Of a stretch of 64,000 nt of DNA, positions 56,392-64,000 are shown piece after piece. Each line of letters starts with the position of its first letter. Positions within the stretch are counted from its first letter, which is position 1. Both the position numbers and the translations under genes were made by a program. Origin of the DNA: Collybiopsis luxurians FD-317 M1 (lineage: Eukaryota; Basidiomycota; Agaricomycetes; Agaricales; Omphalotaceae); NCBI GenBank assembly GCA_000827265.1, contig KN834777.1:118249-182248 (forward strand), read 5' to 3'. The notes under the pieces are model-generated. The model was not told where the DNA came from and did not search any database. It saw nothing but the letters and a program-made list of their open reading frames with translations.

Positions 56392-58369
56392 AGTGATGCA
56401 ATAGTTGGGATAAGGAAAAGATTGAAAAGTCAGACATTCCCCAGAACTTTATATGCTACACAAACTTGCCTCGTCGATTCCCGCTGTCACCGTACTCCAC
56501 CCTCCACATTGCTGTCAAAAATTATTCTATTGATACATATTTCTCATGTCTACTTATCCTTAGTGCCGCAGTTCCCTGCTCGCTCCTTGCTCAATATCTA
56601 CATCCACCCCATCATCTCACCCCTTACTAGCTACCACATACTCAGTAACAAAACGGTGCTCACTACGGAGTTCCAGTCTGCTTGCTTACTCCTCCTTCAT
56701 TATTAACTCCTCATAATCGAGGCGTAGCCTTAATTTGCCAATTAAAACTTTGGAACAGGGGCCGATAACTGCTGGACTGGTGTCGATGGACTTGGTAAGG
56801 AGCGTAACGGCGAGGAGAAAGGTGATGGAAGGCCAGTGGAGTGAAATTTGGCAAGAAGGTCATGGTCATGTAAATCCATCTCACCTACTGATTAATTTGT
56901 TCCAAGTAATGGCGGAATGTTCACAAGGTATGATGTAGAGTTAAATAAGTTGTCATGGGGCCCAAATTTACAAAAACAGGAGCAGCGGACATTGGGGCTA
57001 CATTTTATGCTATTTTAGCAACAATACTGGAGGGATAATCGGCTCCGTTCCAGCTGGGACCTATAACAATTGGGGCACTTCCTAAATTAGGAACATTTGG
57101 TGAACCACAGCTATGTATTCTTTACATGCTCAAGGTGGACGTTGAATTGACATTGGAGTGTCTTGACATCTGGGAAAGAGATCAATCCCAAATACGGCAG
57201 ACGCAGTACTGGTGTCGCCCCCAATCCTGACTTAATTCGGACTCCACTTCTGTGCCCACTCGCACATAAGCATATGCACTCATTCTAAAAGAAAAGCAGC
57301 TATACTGGCTTATTTTATGGATGTCAGACCCATCTACCTTCAGTGGATTGAAGTGCAAGCTCCTATGTACCACATATGTCAACCTTATCTTTAGCATCAC
57401 TTCTGAAACACACTGTCTCCACTCACACATAATCTGTTGTACATTTGAGCAATAATGTACATTTTCAAAATTTTTGCCTACTCCTACTCTACTGCCACTT
57501 TCGTCCCTCTAAACTCAGACAATTTCTCTATCATTGTAAGCATTGTTGCTTAGGCAGGTACATTAATTAGTGTGAGGCCTTGTATTGTATTTCAGATGCT
57601 ACCGAAGAGTTAAATTCAAAAGCAGTATTGGGGTAAAAGACTCGCAATCCAAACCCATGTGAGATATTTTTTGTAGACAGCAGAGGGCGGGGCGATATAC
57701 ATTACACAGGAGGTGCAGTTAGATGACAGGATGATGAATTCCCTTTGAGTTTGAGGCAGGGAGTGCGGTTTATCACAGCGAAGTTGTTTAAACCTGGTCG
57801 ATAGTGAGTACAGAGGTGCTTTGAATCAAGGGAATGAGGGCAAGGTATAACAAATGCCTAGCATTGATGCTTGGGTAAATTGGGTGGCATCTGTCCTTCT
57901 GTTGGCAAAAGTTTTTTAACTGGCCAGTTGATATGGAACATATCAGCTCTCAACTTTCCTCCGCTGCTTATCAAACTGAACATTAGTTCTTTTCGGATTG
58001 CCCCTAAAATACTTGGACTCAAAGTTGACACTATATCAGAGCGAGTGTTTCTTGTACAATTTACCCCCTCCAACTGCGGTAGTACGACATTGGTAAATGC
58101 AGCTTTGACCTTTAAGCACTCAACCAAGATTCGCCGGCCAGTCTGTCGGCTCTAACGGGGATCATCGTGGGTGCGCTGTCATTCACTTTTCTTGTTTCAC
58201 CACCATCTCCTCAGTAAACTCCTACACCGCATCCCTCTCTACTTCCATTTCCGGCAAAAAAAAGGCTTTTAATCCAATATTTGGTCAACTAGCCACTTAA
58301 CTCACAAAACATTCAAGTGTTCAGATATTGACGCCTTGGTTTTCTCTGGCAAACTATTCAACGGACCAG
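56392..58369. other. Intergenic with unsupported ORFs
   Basis: The first 150 bp are the ankyrin-gene promoter (TTTATAT box near 56449). Between 56700 and 58150 the base composition is more CpG-rich and the words less repetitive than elsewhere. ORFs at 57182-57430 (-) and 57858-58127 (-) resemble no family I know, and no intron-exon chain is evident. This may be the least decayed single-copy DNA in the window. Confidence 0.35.
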
Positions 58370-58730
58370 AACGCTCATGTCGCTGATTAGATCTGGTAGG
58401 TAAGTTGGAATCAAGCCGTCTTAAAGCCAAGTCAAAAGTTTATTCTCAATCACTCTTTGGACAGATGCTTCCTTTTGGATGACGCACTCACCCATTGAGC
58501 TCAAATGTACCCCAATACCAAATTCCTGCAGTGTCATGCTGCGGTGCTCAGATTTGTATCCACCTCCAAACCCAAACCTACTCCAAGTATAGCATGGCCT
58601 TTGAGATCAATGCGAGACAATGATGATTTGTATACTGCGACGGTGAGCTCCTTCACAATTGGGTCAGGGTAGATTGGGAAGCAGGAGAGGCTTGCGTCCA
58701 GGAGCTGCAAGAGTTTGGCTAACATTACAA
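58370..58730 (+). pseudogene. Phosducin-like gene, copy 4 (internally deleted)
   Basis: It encodes LLDDALTH, KCTPIPNS-type and A-LRFVSTSKPKPTPS segments as in copy 2, then loses the acidic run and MLPTM. It resumes near 58630 with YCDGELLHNWVRVDWEAGEAC (58630-58690). It carries the strand-turn and WVRVDWEAG tail of phosducin-like proteins in better form than copy 2, but is broken by the deletion and frame change. Confidence 0.65.
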
Positions 58731-58784
58731 AGTGTGTATTTTTGCCCTATCTCTTCACTTTTGTACATTAGGTATATGTGGCCA

Positions 58785-58965
58785 CAGTTGTGAGTACCAT
58801 TGTTTTTATTTCACAGTCAATTCATCTGTTGCCTGCTTCAGCTCTCAATGTCGACTCCCCAGGCCTATTGCAAGAAAGGCAGAAGTTTCAATGAGGTCAT
58901 TTTATGAACATTCGGAATGGTCGAGTGGATTGAGAAAGCTCCTAACTGGGAGGTAAAATTTTCGA
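58785..58965 (+). other. Repeated exon-like segment, unknown (copy 4)
   Basis: Matches 23270-23435. Confidence 0.35.
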
Positions 58966-59029
58966 CAACTGAGCCAGTATGTCATTACTGAATGTCCATT
59001 TTGTTACTGACTGACCTTCATCCAGGTAA

Positions 59030-59765
59030 ATTTTTGGTGCTGAAGACAATGAACTGGCATCCAACTCTGACCTCATGCTACTCCACCAGCATACGGGTGA
59101 CTATATTGACTCTGATGAAGAAATGGACCTGAATCCCAAAGACCCTCCCAACTCGAAACCTTCCAATTCCTCATCTCAGGACATCCAAAGCCCCACGCCA
59201 AGCCATGCTCGCAAATATCCACCTTCCTGTACCCCACAATCAAACTGCACAACCTGCCATCCAGCTCGTACTCAAGCGCTTAGCGCTCAGCACTCATCAA
59301 CCTTTTCAAACCCATGGTCAACTTGCCAACAGGCTCATTGTCTTCCGGTAGCCATCAACAGTGCTCTCGCAGCCATGGTCAAGCCGTACACCAACCAACC
59401 CATCCTCACTCACACCCACAGTTGAGCCGTATGCCAACCAACTCATCTTCACTTGCACATCTCTGCCTGCACTCCTCAGCCTGTCAGATCCTCTTATCAT
59501 CATTCTCCTTCACCCTCCCGCCAACTTTTCAATCTACGGACATGGACCTCAGCAATAATGGTGATGACATGGAAGCAATGGAATGGATGACCAGAATGGA
59601 CACAACCTGCACATGACTATTGCTGACACACTCGATCTGACGATGAGGAAGAGGCAGCTGACTGGGTCACCAAGCATCCAGCTACCTCTCCGACTACTGG
59701 CAGTCCTGGGAAGCGAGCAAAATCTTCCCAGTTACGCCTTCTGCATATCCCTCTTCTCGCAGTTA
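59030..59765 (+). pseudogene. Unrecognised acidic-protein gene, module copy 4
   Basis: Pieces SNSDLMLLHQHTGDYIDSDEE (59066-59130), MDLSNNGDDMEAMEWM (59541-59590) and DDEEEADWVTKHPATSPTT (about 59637-59695) recur in the order seen at 7330 and 23500. Frames shift between them. Family unknown. Confidence 0.4.
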
Positions 59766-60412
59766 ATACAATTTCTGGATGTTATGCCTACTATTGCTTT
59801 CAGCCCTCAATTGTCACTTGCTTTGATAGTTTTTCTTGCTATGCTCACTCGGACTGTGTTATGTTGCTCAATAGCTAACTGCTTGGATCTTTTTTTTTGT
59901 TGCTGCTTTGCTCACTCACTACTTGACCGGACTTTGATTGTCTTTTGCCGCGCTACTTGCCATACTGTACTTGAGTCTATTAATGAGATATTCTAGTGTA
60001 TGTAGATTAGGACCCAACAGGAATGCAGTGCACAGTTGACCGCAGAGATATCGATGATGGAGTATTCAATTTAACACTGGCGCTTGGGGACCCAGTATTC
60101 CGGCCTGTGACAGCTGTATCAGTTTTCATGCTTCCAGCATTCCTCATATTCACTCTTTTATTGGATACAATGCATATATATATATTCCCATTATTTTCCT
60201 CCAACCAATGTCCCCCATCAAATCATGGAGAACATCCAATTCAGAAGCACTAGCACAATCACTGACTTAACCTTTGATCACCCCCTCCTTTCAATTTCCG
60301 CATTCTAATCATACCCCAGCAACCCTCGTATTTGCTCATTTATTGGATAGAATACCTCTAGATTTTCCCTAAATTTTCTTCTTAACCAAAATCCTTTGAT
60401 AATTCACTGAGA
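59766..60412. other. Intergenic region upstream of SEC14 copy 5
   Basis: No gene. Contains the decayed duplicate of the SEC14 leader (about 60230-60262). Confidence 0.5.
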
Positions 60413-61030
60413 ATGTCCAATCTAGAAGCACCAGCACAGGCGAGTGCCAGTGCAATGCCACAGGGGGTCACTGACCTGAACTACAAGCCTTTACCTGGTT
60501 GCCTCAGTAATTTGACGGTTCCCCAGCAGCATGCCCTGGACAAGTTCAAGAAAGAGCTTCAAGAAGAGGGGTTTTTGTTGAGGAAAGAATGGATGATGCC
60601 ACACTTTTACGGTTTGTGTCTTTTGCTCCTGTTTTTTCAACTTAGTACCCTGAGCTCCTTCTGTGTGTTAGACTCTTCAGAGCATGAAAATTTGATGTGG
60701 CCTTAGCAAAGGCCATGATAATCAATTGTGAAAAGTGGAGGAAAGAGTTTGGAGTTCATGATATCATAAAGTATGTCTTCCTCAACTTTTTCGAAGTACA
60801 CCAGCTGATTGACTGGATTGAAACTTTGACTTCCCAGAGAAGGAGGAAGTCGACAAGTATTACCCACAATTTTATCATAAGATGGGCAAGGTATGTTTCG
60901 CTGTCTTCTCCCTATCATCTGCCTCTTAATGGATGCTAGGATGGTCACCCAATCTACATTGAACAATTCAGAAAACTCGACTTCAGAGCCCTCTATGTGT
61001 GGACAACACAAGACCATCTCCTCAAACATC
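60413..61030 (+). pseudogene. SEC14-like gene, copy 5 (truncated by copia element 3)
   Basis: Exon 1 begins MSNLEAPAQASASAMPQGV and reads LPGCLSNLTVPQQHALDKFKK; it shifts frame at the GFLL position. Exon 2 has TGA for Arg (60684-60686) and CEKWRKEFGVHD. Exon 3 has FDFPEKEEVDKYYPQFYHKM. Exon 4 starts DGHPIYIEQFRKLDFRALYV and is cut at 61030 by the LTR. Introns match copy 3. The rest of the CRAL-TRIO lobe, if present, lies beyond the window. Confidence 0.85.
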
Positions 61031-61239
61031 TGTTGTGGATCAATGATGTCATACATCTGGAAGATCCGCAATGTACCAGTAATCGTACCCAAGGTTGATT
61101 ACTAATCAACCAATAACTCTTAGTACTTTGTAGAATATTCTAGTAGTCCTGTACTTAGGTATATAAGGCTCTGAGAAGAGCCAACACTAACAAGTTCCTT
61201 CATCATTTTGTACCCACTCTCTCCCCACAATCTACAACA
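61031..61239 (+). repeat. 5' LTR of copia element 3
   Basis: 209 bp, TGTTGTGG...CTACAACA, with a TATATAAG box near 61160. It keeps the CAACA end that is mutated in element 1. Confidence 0.9.
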
Positions 61240-61251
61240 GGTTATGGGCCC
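61240..61251 (+). promoter_or_regulatory. Copia-type primer-binding site
   Basis: GGTTATGGGCCC directly after the LTR, same as at 12615. Confidence 0.7.
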
Positions 61252-61347
61252 CGGCCGTAACTGAAATTCTCACATATACTCAGCTCTCTTGTCGCTCTTG
61301 TCCTTCCACACTCGTAACAGCAGCATCACAACAAGTCTACATCCAAT

Positions 61348-62085
61348 ATGTCAGACTCCACCACTAGTGCATACAGAATTCAGCATCTTTCCAGTGTCGA
61401 GAATTACTCCACCTGGAAAATCAAGATGCTCGACATTCTCACAGACATGGGCCTCGAGGAATATGCCCTCGGCACCATCTCCAGACCAAATGATCCCACA
61501 GCCAAAGCCACCTGGGATAAGAAGGACAGACAGGCATTATCTGCCATTTGACTTCGAGTAGGGGATGAACCCCTGGTTTACATATCCGATGTGAGCTCAG
61601 CCGAATCAGCTTGGAAAACTCTATCAGATATGTATCAACCCAAAGGAGCAATTGGCATCATACAGGTATGTCGAAAGCTATTCCGTACCCAATGCCAAGA
61701 GGGGGAAGACATCAATGAGCATATACGCACTATGACTCATTACCAAAAGGAACTTGCCACATTGAACTCCAAACTCTCTGATGACGAGTTTTCTATCACA
61801 CTTCTCACTTCCCTTCCAGACTCCTGGGACTCCTTCATTCAAGGAGTCGACACTTCTTCCCTTTCCAACTCCACAGCTCTCATTGCCTGCATCCTCGAAC
61901 AATCCTGCCATAAACTTGCAAAGCCAAGCTCTGACGATGTTGCACTTGCTGCCAACAGATTCAAGAGCAAGGGCAACAAATCATCATCAACAGCAGCATG
62001 CCATGGCTGTGGTTGCCCCGGCCATTTCATAAATGACTGCCGCTGGCAAGACTTACACAGCACAACAGAAGAAGGAGAATTATGA
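61348..62085 (+). pseudogene. Copia element 3 gag
   Basis: It starts MSDSTTSAYRIQHLSSVENY, with a TGA at 61549-61551 at an Arg position (SAI-x-LRVG). It then reads ESAWKTLSDMYQPKGAIGII, ITLLTSLPDSWDSFI and the zinc knuckle CHGCGCPGHFINDC (about 61999-62040). The gag frame ends at 62085; protease continues in the next frame, overlapping from 62033, which is either a programmed shift or a small indel. Confidence 0.9.
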
Positions 62086-63442
62086 ATGTACCATGCGGAA
62101 TCGTTCATGCCCCCATAAATCCCATTGTGCTCACATTGTCCAGGAGGAACAGACTACTGAGACTGACTATGCATTTATGAGTCAAACTTCAGTAGACAGT
62201 AACTTACCTCCTGATACTTGGTTGGTGGACTCGGCATGTACCAAACACATCATACAGAATAAATCACATTTTTCCACTTATCTTGAAACACCTGGCCATT
62301 CAGTCAAAGGCTTTGGAGAATCTCCTGCCATTGGACAAGGTACAGCAACTGTGGCAACCCACATAGGAAAGCATACCTTCAACCTCACTCTCCAGAATGC
62401 CCTGCATGTTCCAAATGCACCCTTCAACCTTATCAGCATTGGGTGCATGACTTGGGCAGGCTTTACAGTGAAATTTACTGCTGATTCACTGTCAGTATTC
62501 ACTCCTGGCCCTTCCCAGCGTGAAGTCATATGCAGAAGGCGAGCTGGAAATCTTTATGTTGTCAAGATCACCCGTAGCTCACCTCACTTCTCACCATCCC
62601 AACGTCCTTCCCCACCTGTCCCTAATAACTCTGAAACACTTGCATTCCCATCTGCCCCTACTGCGCGATCATGGAAAGACTGGCACCGTACACTTGGGCA
62701 CATCAATCCCAAATCCGTAAAGCTCCTCCATGATAAGGGAATGGTTAGTGGTATGATAGTCGACACCACTAGTCCACTCACCTTCAATTGCAATGCTTGC
62801 ACACGTGCCAAACAACATGTACAATCTTTTCCCAAAGAGGCAGAATGGAAATATATGGAAATTGGTGAAATGACATTCACCGATGTATGGGGACTGGCAC
62901 ACACCTATGGGATCAACGGCGAACAATATTTTGTTTCGTTCACTGATGGAGCTACTCGACGGACAGTAATCTACTTCATGAAACATAAATCTGAAGTAGA
63001 AGAAAAGATCAAATCTTATGTTGAATATATCCTTACCCAAACTGGCAAACACTGCAAAGCTTTCCATTTTGACAACAGTGGTGAATACATTTCCACTGCA
63101 GTCAAAAAATTCCTCTCATCAAAAGGAATTCATTCAGAATACACTGCAGCACACTCCCCACAGCAGAACGGTGTTGCTGAGCAACTCAATCATACCATCA
63201 TTGAACATGCTCATGCTATGCTCGCCGAGTATGACTTACCCCTATTCCTTTGGCCTGAAGCAGTTGCTTATGCCATATATCTGAAGAATCGCTCACTGAC
63301 ATGGGCATTGGATAAAGATATCACACCTGATGAAGCATTCTGGAAAAAGAAACCAGACATCAGTGCACTCCAAGAATTTGGCTCACCTTGCTGGGTTCTG
63401 TGTCAAGATGGCCAGAATCAGAAACTTACCTCCAAATCATGA
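62086..63442 (+). pseudogene. Copia element 3 protease and integrase
   Basis: One open frame (62033-63442). The protease is WLVDSACTKHI (about 62220), with Ala where Gly is usual after the catalytic Asp-Ser. The pre-integrase domain is WHRTLGHINPKSVKLLHDKG and CNACTRAKQHVQSFPK. The integrase core has its acidic triad in FTDVWGL, FDNSGEYI and HSPQQNGVAEQLN. It ends at a TGA (63440-63442) at the same point as element 1, beyond which the frame resumes in the RT linker. Confidence 0.92.
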
Positions 63443-64000
63443 CCTTTCTGATTCACTGGACTCTCAGACGAGGCGTGCGCATGGCGGTACTACAATCCTG
63501 AATTGCGCAAAATACAAACCTCTCGAAATGTTACATTCAATTTTGACAATGAAGATACATCATCAACAGAAGTAATCCCAATGTCGACACTCGAGGGGGA
63601 GCAGAAGCAGGTTGACCAAAATGAACTGAAATCATCCACACCAGTTGAGTTGCCACTGTCAGATAATATAGACCAGAACTCACAAATTGAATCCACCACA
63701 CAGTCACAATCCATACAACCCACTCCCAAACCTGCTAAACCCATTTCATCTCCTCATTCATCCATTCCATGGGCCGCCAAAGCAATTCCCATAAACTATC
63801 AACTCTTAAATAACCTGGACTCGCACTCATCTAAATGGCCAGATGCATGGAAAACCCATGTTCCATCTTCTGATCCAGATCCAGGACCCAATCCTGACAC
63901 TGCCACTTTTGCATTCCCATCTATCCAAGACACTTCAGCTAGTGAACCGCTGACAGTTGCTGAAGCTCAATCCCGCCCCGATTGGCCGAAATGGAAAGAA
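63443..64000 (+). pseudogene. Copia element 3 RT linker, cut by window end
   Basis: Proline- and serine-rich linker reaching the WPKWKE motif that opens the RT domain. Colinear with 13462-14020 of element 1. Confidence 0.85.

Larger units (their letters stand above)
61031..64000 (+). mobile_element. Copia element 3 (same family as element 1), runs off window
   Basis: LTR at 61031-61239, primer site, gag, protease, integrase and the start of the RT linker. The left flank is exon 4 of SEC14 copy 5 (ends CAAACATC). The right end and TSD are outside the window. It preserves the 1.36 kb that element 1 has lost. Confidence 0.93.

Noticed and set aside
57182..58127. Minus-strand ORFs as genes
   Set aside because: They have no recognisable domain, no splice-site chain and no second copy, so coding status cannot be supported.

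Overview
This window is a gene-poor, repeat-rich stretch of a filamentous basidiomycete genome, most likely an Agaricomycete. The evidence is introns of about 50-60 bp, the protein families present (DUF6535 membrane proteins fused to ankyrin repeats, DUF6589 proteins, the Agaricomycete type of RecQ-like helicase), fungal copia and chromodomain gypsy LTR elements, and a TTAGGG-type telomere-like tract. There is no rRNA, no confident tRNA and no bacterial feature.

Layout. The host-gene content is one module amplified in tandem and heavily decayed: a phosducin-like gene (+), an unrecognised acidic-protein gene (+), a SEC14/CRAL-TRIO lipid-transfer gene (+), and a convergent DUF6535-ankyrin gene (-). 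SEC14 copies start at 2700, 8809, 25763, 31502 and 60413. DUF6535-ankyrin copies lie at 4448-5215, 10331-21013, 27512-29848, 32143-33828, 36781-53990 and 54393-56391. Phosducin-like remnants lie near 6850, 22430, 35320 and 58370. Only the DUF6535-ankyrin gene at 27512-29848 (three exons, 740 aa) reads through intact.

Mobile DNA. The second ankyrin gene is split by a copia element (12406-14762, TSD GGATA) and by a 5.57-kb DNA element (15000-20567, 150-160 bp inverted termini, 9-bp TSD) that carries a DUF6589 gene convergent with a RecQ-like helicase gene. The fifth ankyrin gene is stretched over 17 kb by nested insertions. A 0.9-kb inverted-repeat element (37557-49835) is itself hit by a chromodomain gypsy (37635-44399, TSD TTAGG) and by an RT-less copia (44510-49136, TSD CAGAA). 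A second copy (49989-52595) is hit by a third (50314-51213), and a solo LTR sits in an intron (53477-53805). A giant fold-back element lies at 23822-24702. A second member of the first copia family starts at 61031 inside the last SEC14 copy and runs off the window.

Decay. Nearly all premature stops in the mobile genes and many in the host copies are TGA where the family has arginine (CGA), and all 11 differences between the two LTRs of the 4.6-kb copia are CpG transitions. The whole locus looks like a target of cytosine methylation and CpG deamination or a CpG-directed RIP-like process. The DUF6589 + RecQ element is the strongest candidate for an undescribed mobile system. The gypsy element also shows sequence signs of tRNA-independent self-priming.
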